Notes: a model not told the origin generated them from the letters alone. A DNA stretch of 64,000 nt from a bacterium (GCA_021800445.1 JAJYYZ010000004.1:16906-80905); one strand, 5' to 3'; numbered from the stretch's first letter, positions 25,546 to 34,285 are shown. Numbers and translations are program-made.

Positions 25546-25970
25546 CATTCCAAAAATGCCTCGTCCTTTTCATCAAAAGGAGAAAGATAGTGACTATCTA
25601 TATCAAGTTCTCCGATGACTTTCCCATTTTTCATCATCGGTATGACGATCTCACTTTTAACATCCGGACTGCACGAAAGGTAATTCGTTTCTTTCGAAAC
25701 ATCCTGAATTACAAAGTTATGTTTCGTCTGAGCGGCCTGACCACATATGCCTTGGCCGAAAGATATCGTCGTGTGCACCGTTGGTTCGCCGACGTAAGGC
25801 CCGAGTTTTAACTTCTTCGATCCATCGACAAGATAGAAACCCACCCAGTTGTAGTAAGGGACATGATCGTACAGGTACCGGCATATTGATTCAAATTTAT
25901 CTTTTCGATCTTCGAGGAGACTTTCGATCTCTTTTTTCATCTCCTCAAATGAAGATTTATCGAACATCAT
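25500..25970 (-). CDS. GAF-domain protein, free methionine-R-sulfoxide reductase-like
   Basis: A 156-residue single GAF domain related to fRMsr (YebR): YYNWVGFYLVDG (about 39-50), LGPYVGEP (57-63), FGQGICG (71-77), SEIVIPMMKNGKVIGELDIDS (about 106-126). fRMsr enzymes use three cysteines. Here C76 and C100 are present, but the first (in the PAC motif) is Val65, so activity may be changed. The last 10 or so residues (SEKAAYGK and before) are encoded by mosaic-repeat sequence. ATG overlaps the peroxiredoxin stop (ATGA). It might instead be a ligand-sensing domain. Confidence 0.75.
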   Translation of the reverse strand: MMFDKSSFEEMKKEIESLLEDRKDKFESICRYLYDHVPYYNWVGFYLVDGSKKLKLGPYVGEPTVHTTISFGQGICGQAAQTKHNFVIQDVSKETNYLSCSPDVKSEIVIPMMKNGKVIGELDIDSHYLSPFDEKDEAFLEWICKTVISEKAAYGK

Positions 25971-26413
25971 TTTACCTTCAAATTCAAAATAGAATTCTTG
26001 ACATCATCTGCGTGACCGTTGACGCTGACTTTGGGCCAAATCTTTGCTATCTTTCCGTCAGGATCTATTAAAAATGTGCTTCTCGTTGTCCCCAAAACGC
26101 CTTTTGCATCGTAAAGTGCTATGACCTTTCTTTGAGGATCGCTTAAAAGTTTTATCTTTAAATTTCTCTTTTCAATGAATTTTTTATGGCTTTCCACGCT
26201 ATCGGCGCTTATCCCAACAATTTCGGCGTTGAGTCCGCCTATTTCGTCTTTGTGTTCCGTAAAGGATAAGGCCTCTGCCGTACATCCCGGCGTGTTATCT
26301 TTAGGGTAAAAATACAGCACTATCCATTTTCCTTTCAGATCTTTCAGACAAAGATCTTTTCCGTCTTGATCCGAAAGACAAAATTCCGGAGCGATATCGC
26401 CCACTTTTAACAT
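25967..26413 (-). CDS. bcp: Thiol peroxidase of the Bcp/PrxQ group
   Basis: A 148-residue peroxiredoxin. The peroxidatic Cys44 lies in NTPGCTAEA. The resolving Cys five residues later, common in BCP, is absent (A-L-S follows), so it is probably a 1-Cys enzyme or uses a distant partner. Other family blocks: YFYPKDN and GTTRSTFLIDPDGKI. It reduces hydroperoxides in the cytosol. The start follows the methyltransferase stop directly, after AGAGGTGG. Confidence 0.93.
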   Translation of the reverse strand: MLKVGDIAPEFCLSDQDGKDLCLKDLKGKWIVLYFYPKDNTPGCTAEALSFTEHKDEIGGLNAEIVGISADSVESHKKFIEKRNLKIKLLSDPQRKVIALYDAKGVLGTTRSTFLIDPDGKIAKIWPKVSVNGHADDVKNSILNLKVK

Positions 26414-27622
26414 TCAATCCACCTCTTTTCTTTCAAATAGAGATACAATCTCAAAATGATGCGTTTGAGGAAAAAGATCTACAAGCATCACATCTTTTAT
26501 TTTATACCTTTTTTGTATCAATTTGTAAGAATCTCTTGCGAAAGTTGCAACATCGCAGGAAACATAAACAAACCTTTCGGGTCTGATTTCAAGAATCGCG
26601 TTCATTGTTTCTTTGTCGATGCCGCTTCTTGGCGGATCTGCGATTACGACATCGTAATTTGAAAAGTTGAATTTCGATGTTTTTGAAAGCGTGAACTTGA
26701 CGTTCGAAATTCCGTTTAATTTTGCATTTTCTCTCGCTTCGATTATAGATGACGGAGAACTTTCGATACCTGTCAGACGATCGAAATTTTTGGCAACCTG
26801 AAGCGTGAAAAATCCAACTCCGCAATACAGATCAAGTAATTTTTTGCCCGTTTGAGCATACTCTTTAACTTTCGAAGAAAGGATCTCAGCGCCTTCGTAA
26901 TTGATCTGGAAAAAAGATTTTGGTGGAATTCTGTAAGTTATTTCATTCACCTTTATTTCAAGGTATCCCCTTCCAGTGATGATTTTTTGATGACCGGCCA
27001 TGACAACGTGAGAATTGTTAACGAGCGACACTATTTCATCTGCGATCTCGGGTATCTTTTGAGCGGTCGATGAGACGAATACAGCCATTTTTTTGTCGTT
27101 GCTTTCGCGAAGGACAAGATGATCAAAATATCTCAAATCGTATTTTTTCGCTTCATTTTTTATCTCGTTCAAAGCGTTTGAAATGATATGACACTCATTT
27201 ATTTCGACGAAATTGTGGGAATTTTTACCGAAATATCCTATTTTACCGTCTTTTACAACGAATTCGACTTTGTTCCTGTAAGAATACTCAGAGGTTGGAA
27301 CGATCTTCGGAGGCAAAATCTCGACATTGGCGATATGTTTCATCTGATCTACGAATATATCCTTTTTGTACTCAAGTTGAGTCTCGTACTCAAGGTCCAT
27401 CCAATCGCATCCGCCGCACGATCCGAAATGTTCGCAGACGGGAATTCGCCTTTTCGGAGAAGGCGCGTTAACATTTTTTACCCTGCAAAAGACGACATCC
27501 TTTGATTGCTTTTCGATCTCGACGTCAACATCTTCTCCCTCATATGCACCTCTCACAAGGTAGATCTTTCCATCCTTTCGACCGAGGCCGAATCCGCCAC
27601 TTATCATTTTTTCAATCATCAT
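26414..27622 (-). CDS. TrmA/RlmD-family RNA (uracil-C5) methyltransferase
   Basis: A 402-residue SAM-dependent methyltransferase. A short TRAM-like N-terminus (1-55) is followed by iron-sulfur cysteines CEHFGSCGGC (about 64-73) with a fourth in NECHIIS. The Rossmann domain has LDLYCGVGFFTLQ (about 264), the motif DPPRSGIDKE (about 330) and the catalytic cysteine in YVSCDVATFARD. Such enzymes methylate U in 23S rRNA (RlmC/RlmD) or U54 in tRNA (TrmA); the iron-sulfur motif fits the rRNA group. ATG overlaps the preceding stop by 4 nt. Confidence 0.9.
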   Translation of the reverse strand: MMIEKMISGGFGLGRKDGKIYLVRGAYEGEDVDVEIEKQSKDVVFCRVKNVNAPSPKRRIPVCEHFGSCGGCDWMDLEYETQLEYKKDIFVDQMKHIANVEILPPKIVPTSEYSYRNKVEFVVKDGKIGYFGKNSHNFVEINECHIISNALNEIKNEAKKYDLRYFDHLVLRESNDKKMAVFVSSTAQKIPEIADEIVSLVNNSHVVMAGHQKIITGRGYLEIKVNEITYRIPPKSFFQINYEGAEILSSKVKEYAQTGKKLLDLYCGVGFFTLQVAKNFDRLTGIESSPSSIIEARENAKLNGISNVKFTLSKTSKFNFSNYDVVIADPPRSGIDKETMNAILEIRPERFVYVSCDVATFARDSYKLIQKRYKIKDVMLVDLFPQTHHFEIVSLFERKEVD

Positions 27623-29211
27623 ATCTGACCACTCAAATTCAAAGAGATTGATCCTCCAAATCGATTCTGATCGTTTTCAAACTCAAGATTTCCATCCAAA
27701 GTGAAGTTTGAAAAATTCATCTGAACACCGGCGGTTAAATTCCAGCCGCTGTTCCAGATCTGTCCACTTAAATTCCAGATGTTGTTGGAAAAAGAAAGGC
27801 CAAAAGACGGAAATGTCGTAGCACTCAAACCGATTGTACCTTCCAGAATGGAAAAACTCAAGTTCCCCATGATCGATGAAGTAGAAGAATTAGAAATTTG
27901 TATGTTTCCAGATAATGGAATTTCATATATCAAAAGATTCGATATACCCAAACTTGCTTGATTGTAATTTTGAAATGTTGAAAATGATACGTTTAACAAA
28001 GCATGTCCCATCAATTTCGATAAAGACATACCGAAACCATAAGAACTCACGCTTGCCTCAACGCTTACAGGAGTTGCTATCTGTAAAACACACCAGTTTG
28101 TGGAATTTGAAAAATTTTGGCCTATCATCAAATTAAATGCGTCATTTGAAAAAGATTCAAAAGTAGTCACATTTGATGCTGAAATGCTCAAAGCAGTTTC
28201 AAAATTTTTCCATCTCACCGATGCGTTTATGCCGTTTTGGGTGCCTATCTCCAAAGACGAGTTGATCGAAGATCCGCTTGCGGTTAATCCAAAGTAATCT
28301 TTGTTAAAAGAGAAACTGACCGGACCGATTGATACATTTCCACCTATTCCCGGAACCTGAACTATGCCTAACGGGTATCTGAACCCTTCAGAAACGTAAG
28401 AGAGCGCCATTTTCACGTCCCGTCCAAAAAAAAAATCATGTTCTGTCATTCCCACTTTAAACGAAGGTACTTGATCGACGTTGACGGCGCCTTGAAGTGA
28501 AAATTTATCGTTATTCATCTCTCCGAGGCCAAAAAACTGATCCGACGGAGTTGAAAAAACAGTGCAAAAGGTGCCATTCATATTGTAAATGCCATCTTTC
28601 GTTTCGGCAGAAGTCGTCAAAAGATATGTGCCGGCGCTTGAAGAGCCGCTCTGATACTCGACTGTGAAAGTTTTCGTCGATGTCAGATCGGAAAAATAAA
28701 TCGTTCCCGTTGTGTAATCGATCGTGTAAAGCGTTGGACTTAAAACCTGACCATCTGAATAAATCATGACGCTTCCGTAAAGTATAGCACCGATTGTCGC
28801 GTAAGGGACCAAAGGAGAAACCGTTACCGTTGTGTTCAAAATGTTGCCGGATAACTGGCCGAAAGACGCATTCGGTATTTTAATTCCAAAGACAGAAAAG
28901 TTATTTACGCCGTAAGCAGAGGTAGTTACATTTCCGAGTTGAACGTTTAACGGGACATAATAAAGTGTAACCATCGTCGTTTCCGTTCCGACATTTGCAG
29001 AAACGTAAAGTCCGTCGTTGATCTCGCCGCTTAAAGTAAATTGAAGTTGCTGATTGAAATTAAAGCCCTGTTGAATGCCAAGACTTTCTAAAATAGATTG
29101 ATCGCCAAAACCGTAAGAAAGGCCAAGATCGCCATTTATCTGAATTTGCATTCCGTAAACCTCCAAAACGCTAAGCGCCAAAAAGAGAGCCAGAGATAAT
29201 TTTGTGACCAT
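27619..29211 (-). CDS. Secreted beta-rich protein, putative outer-sheath beta-barrel
   Basis: A 530-residue protein that I do not recognise by family. It starts with a clear signal peptide (MVTKLSLALFLALSVLEVYG). The mature part is rich in Asn, Ser, Gly and alternating hydrophobic strands such as the repeated FSFN, SLEIG and NLSGQI patterns; most of its length looks like antiparallel beta strands, as in an outer-membrane barrel. A start-proximal IgA-like sandwich (about 90-210) is possible. The final residue is Ile, not the aromatic of proteobacterial barrels. ATG 29211 with GGTGAGG six bases upstream is preferred over the GTG at 29226. It overlaps the 3' end of fmt by 41 nt. Confidence 0.55.
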   Translation of the reverse strand: MVTKLSLALFLALSVLEVYGMQIQINGDLGLSYGFGDQSILESLGIQQGFNFNQQLQFTLSGEINDGLYVSANVGTETTMVTLYYVPLNVQLGNVTTSAYGVNNFSVFGIKIPNASFGQLSGNILNTTVTVSPLVPYATIGAILYGSVMIYSDGQVLSPTLYTIDYTTGTIYFSDLTSTKTFTVEYQSGSSSAGTYLLTTSAETKDGIYNMNGTFCTVFSTPSDQFFGLGEMNNDKFSLQGAVNVDQVPSFKVGMTEHDFFFGRDVKMALSYVSEGFRYPLGIVQVPGIGGNVSIGPVSFSFNKDYFGLTASGSSINSSLEIGTQNGINASVRWKNFETALSISASNVTTFESFSNDAFNLMIGQNFSNSTNWCVLQIATPVSVEASVSSYGFGMSLSKLMGHALLNVSFSTFQNYNQASLGISNLLIYEIPLSGNIQISNSSTSSIMGNLSFSILEGTIGLSATTFPSFGLSFSNNIWNLSGQIWNSGWNLTAGVQMNFSNFTLDGNLEFENDQNRFGGSISLNLSGQI

Positions 29212-30088
29212 TTTGAGCCTCACCAAAACTCATCACCCGCTTAGATGGAAATTGAATCTTCGATATGACGATCGAAAAATCTTCGCATCCAACGATTGCC
29301 TCGGAATTTATCTTCAAAATTTCTCCTGGTCTTCCACGCATCTGTGAAATTCCTTTAAAGCCGAAAAGTTTAACCATTTCACCATTTAAAGTTGTCCTTG
29401 ATCCCGGTCTCGAATCGAATGCCCTTATCAGGTTACCGATCTTTGCGGCGGGATAATTCCACCTTATGATGGTTTCTTCGGAAGATATCTTTTTTGCGTA
29501 AGAAGGCGCTCCATTTTGATCTTTGAGAATTATTTCAGGACTTTCCATGAATTTTTTGATCAAAGATGATCCCAACATCGACAATTTTTCGCTTAAAGTA
29601 TCGAAAGTATCCAACGGATCTACCTTTAGACTCCCCATCAAAGCGACCTTACCTGTATCAAGGCCCTTGTCTATTTTGAATATCGTAATGCCAGTCTCTT
29701 CAACGCCGTCGAGTAATGCCCTTTGAATGGGGGCTGCGCCCCTGTACGCAGGCAATAAAGATGCATGGACGTTGAAAAAACCTTTTGGAACCGAATCAAG
29801 CAAAGTCGTCTTCAAAATCTGTCCGAAGGCGACGACTATTGCCAGTTGAATATTTAAATCCTTTAAAATTTTTATGAACCTCTCATCGTTGACATTTTCA
29901 ACTTCCATAACATTTAATCCATTTTTGCGGGCAAAAGCGGAAACGGGGGTAGGCGTTAAACGCCTGTTACGTCCTGCCATGCGGGATATCTGAGTTACAA
30001 TTACCTTTACGTCTGTGGAATCAAGTATTGACTTGAGAACGGGGACGGCAAACTCAGAAGATCCGAAGAAGGCAACATGATCATACAC
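29171..30088 (-). CDS. fmt: Methionyl-tRNA formyltransferase
   Basis: A 305-residue formyltransferase. The N-terminal Rossmann domain (FFGSSEFAVPVL, about 8-19) contains the catalytic block HASLLPAYRGAAPIQRALL (about 108-126) and the DTG of KIDKGLDTG. The C-terminal OB-like domain is about 205-300. It formylates initiator Met-tRNA with 10-formyl-THF. It pairs with def, which lies just upstream with an 8-nt overlap. Its 3' end overlaps the next gene by 41 nt. Confidence 0.95.
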   Translation of the reverse strand: MYDHVAFFGSSEFAVPVLKSILDSTDVKVIVTQISRMAGRNRRLTPTPVSAFARKNGLNVMEVENVNDERFIKILKDLNIQLAIVVAFGQILKTTLLDSVPKGFFNVHASLLPAYRGAAPIQRALLDGVEETGITIFKIDKGLDTGKVALMGSLKVDPLDTFDTLSEKLSMLGSSLIKKFMESPEIILKDQNGAPSYAKKISSEETIIRWNYPAAKIGNLIRAFDSRPGSRTTLNGEMVKLFGFKGISQMRGRPGEILKINSEAIVGCEDFSIVISKIQFPSKRVMSFGEAQNGHKIISGSLFGA

Positions 30089-30617
30089 TTTTTGTACCCT
30101 CTGGCGACTGAAGTTTTCGCTTCAAAATCTCTTCTCCCTTTTCCTTTATCTCATCGAGTTGCGGTTTAAGCGTTCTCCGTTTTATCAAACTAAGATAATC
30201 TATAAAAAGTTTTCCATTAAGATGATCAAGTTCGTGCTGAAAAACACGTGCCTCGTAACCTGTCATTTCTTTGACATAAAAGTTACCATGCTGGTCTTGA
30301 TACTTTACCTTAATCTTTGCCGACCTTGGGATATCTTCGTACACTTCTGGAATGCTTAAGCATCCTTCCTGCCCGATCTCCGTCTCTTTTGATTTTTCGA
30401 GTATCTCCGGATTTACAACCACGTTGAGTTGCTCTCCTATGTCGTAGAGGAAAAATCTTTTTGAAATTCCGACCTGCGGTGCGGCAAGACCAACGCCATC
30501 TTGAGTGTACATGATCTCGCTCATCTCTTTCAAAAATGTTTCGCTTAATTCCCCACTTTGAACCGTCCTTGAGATTTTTCTAAGAACCGGATCACCGTAA
30601 AACCTTAACTTTAACAT
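30081..30617 (-). CDS. def: Peptide deformylase
   Basis: A 178-residue metalloenzyme that removes the formyl group from nascent proteins. Its three motifs are present: GVGLAAPQVG (about 42-51), EGCLSIPE (about 88-95) and the metal site HELDH (about 132-136). The C-terminus has an extra 25 charged residues. The start is ATG 30617 with GAGAGGAG five bases upstream; earlier in-frame codons have no ribosome site. It is the first gene of the def-fmt operon. Confidence 0.95.
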   Translation of the reverse strand: MLKLRFYGDPVLRKISRTVQSGELSETFLKEMSEIMYTQDGVGLAAPQVGISKRFFLYDIGEQLNVVVNPEILEKSKETEIGQEGCLSIPEVYEDIPRSAKIKVKYQDQHGNFYVKEMTGYEARVFQHELDHLNGKLFIDYLSLIKRRTLKPQLDEIKEKGEEILKRKLQSPEGTKSV

Positions 30618-30652
30618 CAAAACTCCTCTCAACGAAATCTTGGTTCACATCA

Positions 30653-30710
30653 ATTATATACCATTGTCAGCCATTTTCGATCTGCAAAAGGTATAATATA
30701 TTTATACCTT
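30653..30710 (-). promoter_or_regulatory. Promoter region of the def operon with an adjacent inverted repeat
   Basis: On the minus strand a TATAAT box (complement of 30653-30658) follows TGGTA, as in the promoter at 1215-1242; a good -35 box is not evident. Upstream lies a perfect inverted repeat, AAGGTATAA (30688-30696) and its complement (30702-30710) around TATAT, which could be a protein-binding site or overlap another promoter. Nothing else is seen in the 191-bp gap. Confidence 0.35.
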
Positions 30711-30808
30711 ACGGAGTACAACGTCAAATGTGAGAGATTTTTATGATGCTTGATGCATTCTTTGAAGGAATATCAGTTTTCAAGCCTCTGGTGAATTTTT
30801 TGAGATCC

Positions 30809-31060
30809 TCAAGACTTATTTGCAGATTCGAGTTCCTTTCGAATGATCATGCGTGCTAAAGTCGTATGGCCTATACCCATTTTTTGCGCGGCTTTCTTTA
30901 GTTTTTCTATATCTGTCTTATCCAACCTTATCGTCAACGGTAAGAGTTCTTCATCTGAAGTTTCTTTCACTTCATCCAAATCATACTCCGATAAAGAATT
31001 ATTCTCGAACCATTCAACTAATGATTTTTCTGTTTTAAAAGAAGGTAATTTTTTACCCAT
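30809..31060 (-). CDS. CopG/BrnA-like antitoxin (ribbon-helix-helix), apparently orphan
   Basis: An 83-residue protein. The first half LPSFKTEKSLVEWFENN and the C-terminal RHH part PLTIRLDKTDIEKLKKAAQK with IGHTTLARMIIRKEL match CopG-type antitoxins that pair with BrnT-like toxins. The toxin gene is normally directly upstream. Here the upstream 70 bp hold no complete gene; only a nitroreductase follows further upstream. It may be a remnant of a toxin-antitoxin pair or a free repressor. GGAGATGAT precedes the ATG. Confidence 0.7.
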   Translation of the reverse strand: MGKKLPSFKTEKSLVEWFENNSLSEYDLDEVKETSDEELLPLTIRLDKTDIEKLKKAAQKMGIGHTTLARMIIRKELESANKS

Positions 31061-31130
31061 TTGATCATCTCCTATAGTACTTTATTCAAATCCGAAAATT
31101 GAATTTAAGAATTTCAATGCGATCTCCGCA

Positions 31131-31628
31131 TCAAAATTTTTCCCAGTGCAAAACTTCATCTATGGATCTTTTATTTGGGACGTAAGGGTGGCTGTCATCA
31201 TATCCTAAAGATATGATGGATATCATTCTCAAATCCTGCGGAACGTTGAAATGTGAAACGATATCTTCTTCATAAGTTCTGTTGTATCCCGCTATCCAGC
31301 ATGTGCCTATGCCGTAATCCGTTGCGGCCAAAATCATGTTTTCCGTTGCGGCCGATCCGTCTTCGAGATGGTGTCTGTTATTTTTTTCACAAAAAGTGAT
31401 GATGCACGCTCCCGCTTCTTTCAGAAATTTCCCATAAGTTGTGACCTTTGCCAAAAAATCGAGGTCTTCGTGTTTCGTCACGACAAGAAATTCCCATGGC
31501 TGGGAATTGTTTCCGCTTGGGGCAAGTCTTCCGCAATCCACGATGTCTTTTAAAATCTCATTTTTAATGGGTTTGTCGATGTATTTCCTCACGCTTCTTC
31601 TGCGTTTAATCGCTTCAATCGTTTGCAT
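31131..31628 (-). CDS. Nitroreductase-family FMN protein
   Basis: A 165-residue protein of the nitroreductase superfamily. It begins with the family-typical MQTIEAIKRRRSVRKYIDKP (FMN phosphate contacts), has LAPSGNNSQPWEFLVVT (about 38-54) and the end segment IGTCWIAGYNRTYEED with MISIISLGYDDSHP. The reductant would be NAD(P)H; the natural acceptor cannot be told from sequence. The correct start is ATG 31628 after AAGGTGAT; a longer frame would read through the tRNA-Gly gene. It is transcribed downstream of that tRNA. Confidence 0.9.
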   Translation of the reverse strand: MQTIEAIKRRRSVRKYIDKPIKNEILKDIVDCGRLAPSGNNSQPWEFLVVTKHEDLDFLAKVTTYGKFLKEAGACIITFCEKNNRHHLEDGSAATENMILAATDYGIGTCWIAGYNRTYEEDIVSHFNVPQDLRMISIISLGYDDSHPYVPNKRSIDEVLHWEKF

Positions 31629-31643
31629 TTTTATCACCTTCTT

Positions 31644-31666
31644 AAAAAAATACCCTCCTAAGAGGG
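31644..31666 (-). terminator. Rho-independent terminator after tRNA-Gly
   Basis: Minus strand: stem CCCTC/GAGGG (31653-31666) with a 4-nt loop, then TA and seven T (complement of A at 31644-31650). It lies 6 bp after the encoded CCA of tRNA-Gly and just ahead of the nitroreductase ribosome site. Confidence 0.75.
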
Positions 31667-31671
31667 CTTGA

Positions 31672-31747
31672 TGGAGCGGCCAACGGGACTTGAACCCGCG
31701 ACCCTCAACTTGGGAAGCTGATGCTCTACCAACTGAGCTATGGCCGC
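31672..31747 (-). tRNA. tRNA-Gly (anticodon CCC)
   Basis: On the minus strand: acceptor GCGGCCA pairing with TGGCCGC, D arm with AGCTCAGTTGGTAGAGC, anticodon stem TCAGC/GTTGA with loop TTCCCAA (anticodon CCC), T arm with GGGTTCAAGTCCC, and an encoded 3' CCA. It reads GGG codons. A terminator follows. Confidence 0.94.
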
Positions 31748-31802
31748 ACATAAAGATTTTACCATAACAAGTTTTGAAGATCAACATGTATTCAGTGCTT
31801 TA

Positions 31803-31811
31803 TGGTATAAT
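31803..31811 (+). promoter_or_regulatory. Extended -10 promoter before aspS
   Basis: TGGTATAAT: a consensus TATAAT at 31806-31811 with an upstream TG. No strong -35 is seen at the usual spacing. Transcription would start about 31818, giving a leader of about 30 nt to ATG 31849. It probably drives the aspS-cmk-ispH-rpsA-der operon. Confidence 0.5.
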
Positions 31812-31848
31812 CTTTTGAAAAATGCTGAAAGGAGAAATCCCTGAAAAA

Positions 31849-33582
31849 ATGCTTAAAAGAAATTACAGACTTCATGAGTTGAATGAATCTTTGATCGATA
31901 AAACCGTTATAATCAATGGCTGGGTTGATAGAGTAAGAAATCTCGGTGGTATAATTTTTGTGTGGGTAAGAGACAGGTACGGAATTGTTCAGGTATTATT
32001 TGAGCCTGAGACGCCTGCTTACGAGATCGCAAAAAAACTTTCGGGTGAATACGTCGTCGGTATCGAAGGAATTGTGAGAGAAAGGCCGAAAGATGCCCAA
32101 AACGTAGATCTTGCGAGCGGCAACATAGAGATATTGGCAAAAAAAATCGAGATTCTCGCCGAGTCCAAAACTCCTCCCATATACACAAACAGAGACGAAG
32201 GCAGCGAAGACGTGCGACTAAAATACAGGTACCTTGATTTGAGAAGAAGAACTTTACAATCTAACCTTATCTTCAGACACAAACTCGTTCAAAAGACAAG
32301 AGAATATCTTGATTCTCTTGACTTCCTTGAAATAGAAACACCGTATCTCATGAAATCGACACCGGAAGGAGCGAGAAATTTCATCGTTCCGTCAAGGATC
32401 AAGCGTGGAACTTTCTATGCCCTGCCGCAGTCTCCCCAGATATTCAAGCAATTGCTCATGATAGCAGGTTTTGATAGATATTATCAGATAGCGAGATGTT
32501 TCAGAGACGAGGATCTCAGGGCAGACAGACAACCTGAATTCACGCAAATAGACCTCGAAATGTCATTTGTCGATCAGGAAGACGTCCAAGAGACGGTCGG
32601 AAATCTTGTCAAATATCTTTTTAAATCGGTGCTTGGAAAGGATATAGGCGATGTTCCGTCGATGCAGTATCAAACGGCGATGGAATTGTATGGATCGGAC
32701 AAGCCTGATCTAAGATTTGAAATGAAGATGGAGAACCTCACATCAAAGCCTTTTGCGTCCAAACTTGATTTTTTAAGTCCTCGAGACGGAGAAGAAACGA
32801 AGATGATCGTCGTTCCAAAAAATGACGTGCTTTCGAGAAAAGATCTTGACGCGTATTCAGAGTCGGCCAAGTCTTCGAATTTAAGGCTCGGCTGGGCGAA
32901 GTTTCATGGTACCAATTTCACGGGAAGTGTCGGCAAATTGCTTTCAGGGCTGACATCGGATGTGAAAGTAGGAGAGGACGAAACCGTGATACTTTGTGTG
33001 GGCAAAAAGCATGAGGTCAGTACCTTTTTGGGAAAGGCAAGAGTTGAAATTGCGAACAAGATTGGAATAATTCCTCAAAATACTTTTAAAGCGCTTTGGA
33101 TAAACGATTTTCCGATGTTTGAATGGAACGAAGAAGATAAAAGATTCCAAGCCCAGCATCATCCTTTTACGATGCCTTATCTTGAAGATCTTGAAAGTAA
33201 ACCGGATGATCTTTCAAAGATAAGAGCCCACTCGTACGACCTTGTCATAAACGGGTGGGAAATGGGAAGCGGAAGTGTTAGAATTCATACGAGAGAACTT
33301 CAAGAAAGGGTTTTCAAACTCATCGGTATAACCGAAGAAGAAGCGAAAAAACGTTTTGGCTTTTTTCTTGAGGCCTTTGAATACGGGGCTCCGCCACATG
33401 CCGGTTTTGCCATAGGCGTAGATAGACTTGTTTCTGTCATGGTCGGTGTGACCTCTTTGCGTGATGTCGTAGCCTTTCCGAAAACCGCGAGCGGTACCGA
33501 TCTCATGATGGATACCCCTTCTGAGGTTTCCGAAGATCAACTCAAAGAACTCGGAATAAAACTGGAGGATCATCGATCATGA
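31849..33582 (+). CDS. aspS: Aspartyl-tRNA synthetase
   Basis: A 577-residue bacterial-type AspRS: OB-fold anticodon domain (1-105), class II catalytic core with the flipping loop region, QSPQIFKQLLMIAGFDRYYQIARCFRDED (motif 2 region, about 190-218) and GFAIGVDRLVSVM (motif 3, about 525), with a GAD domain inserted. I prefer ATG 31849 (MLKRNYRLHELNE), which matches the usual AspRS start and has GGAG upstream, though at 14 nt; ATG 31822 adds nine residues and has no ribosome site. Confidence 0.95.
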   Translation: MLKRNYRLHELNESLIDKTVIINGWVDRVRNLGGIIFVWVRDRYGIVQVLFEPETPAYEIAKKLSGEYVVGIEGIVRERPKDAQNVDLASGNIEILAKKIEILAESKTPPIYTNRDEGSEDVRLKYRYLDLRRRTLQSNLIFRHKLVQKTREYLDSLDFLEIETPYLMKSTPEGARNFIVPSRIKRGTFYALPQSPQIFKQLLMIAGFDRYYQIARCFRDEDLRADRQPEFTQIDLEMSFVDQEDVQETVGNLVKYLFKSVLGKDIGDVPSMQYQTAMELYGSDKPDLRFEMKMENLTSKPFASKLDFLSPRDGEETKMIVVPKNDVLSRKDLDAYSESAKSSNLRLGWAKFHGTNFTGSVGKLLSGLTSDVKVGEDETVILCVGKKHEVSTFLGKARVEIANKIGIIPQNTFKALWINDFPMFEWNEEDKRFQAQHHPFTMPYLEDLESKPDDLSKIRAHSYDLVINGWEMGSGSVRIHTRELQERVFKLIGITEEEAKKRFGFFLEAFEYGAPPHAGFAIGVDRLVSVMVGVTSLRDVVAFPKTASGTDLMMDTPSEVSEDQLKELGIKLEDHRS

Positions 33583-33622
33583 AATGTCGTTTCAAAATTT
33601 TCAACGATCGTAAGAAACTATC

Positions 33623-34285
33623 ATGATTTACGTGACCATAGACGGGCCGGCTGGATCTGGTAAAAGTTCAGTCGCGGCTGGGCTTGCAAAAAAATTGGGC
33701 TTTAAACATCTTAACACCGGAAACTTATACAGAGGGGTGGCACTTTTGTGGCTTAAAGCAGGCCGACCTGAGTTTTCACAAGAATTTTTTGATATGATTG
33801 ACAAAAAACATTTTTCAGTCCTCGACAGCGCGATTATCATGAACGGAGAAGTTCACGAAGATGATTTAAGAACTTTGGAAGTCGGAAAAGTCGTATCGAA
33901 AGTTGCCGAAGTGCCCGAGATAAGAAAAATCATAACGGACAAAAGCAGAGATATCGTCAAATCAGACAATTTCGTCGTTGAAGGCAGAGACATAGGAACC
34001 GTTGTGCTGCCGGATGCTTTTCTGAAAATTTTTCTTACCGCCTCCGTCGAAGAAAGGGCAGAAAGAAGATACAAAGAACTCATCGCAAAAAATTCGAAGG
34101 CCGATTTTGAAGATATAATAAACGAGATAAAAACGAGAGATTCGATCGACTCTTCAAGAGAAATAGCCCCTTTGAAACCCGCGTTGGATGCGGTCACAGT
34201 ACTTACAGACGGTCTTTCTCTTGACGATGTGATAGAAAAAATATACAATCTTTACAGGGAAAGGATAAAAATTGCTGAGAATTAA
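33623..34285 (+). CDS. cmk: Cytidylate kinase
   Basis: A 220-residue (d)CMP kinase. P-loop DGPAGSGKSSVA (about 7-18), the CMP-binding LNTGNLYRGVALLW segment (about 30-43), VVEGRDIGTVVLPDAFLKIFLTA (about 117-139) and the lid with arginines RAERRYKELI follow the usual order. It converts CMP and dCMP to the diphosphates. It overlaps ispH by 14 nt; cmk-ispH-rpsA-der is a common bacterial order. Confidence 0.95.
   Translation: MIYVTIDGPAGSGKSSVAAGLAKKLGFKHLNTGNLYRGVALLWLKAGRPEFSQEFFDMIDKKHFSVLDSAIIMNGEVHEDDLRTLEVGKVVSKVAEVPEIRKIITDKSRDIVKSDNFVVEGRDIGTVVLPDAFLKIFLTASVEERAERRYKELIAKNSKADFEDIINEIKTRDSIDSSREIAPLKPALDAVTVLTDGLSLDDVIEKIYNLYRERIKIAEN

Noticed and set aside
31629..31787. N-terminal extension of the nitroreductase.
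   Set aside because: The extension reads across tRNA-Gly and its terminator; the ATG at 31628 has its own ribosome site and a family-typical start.
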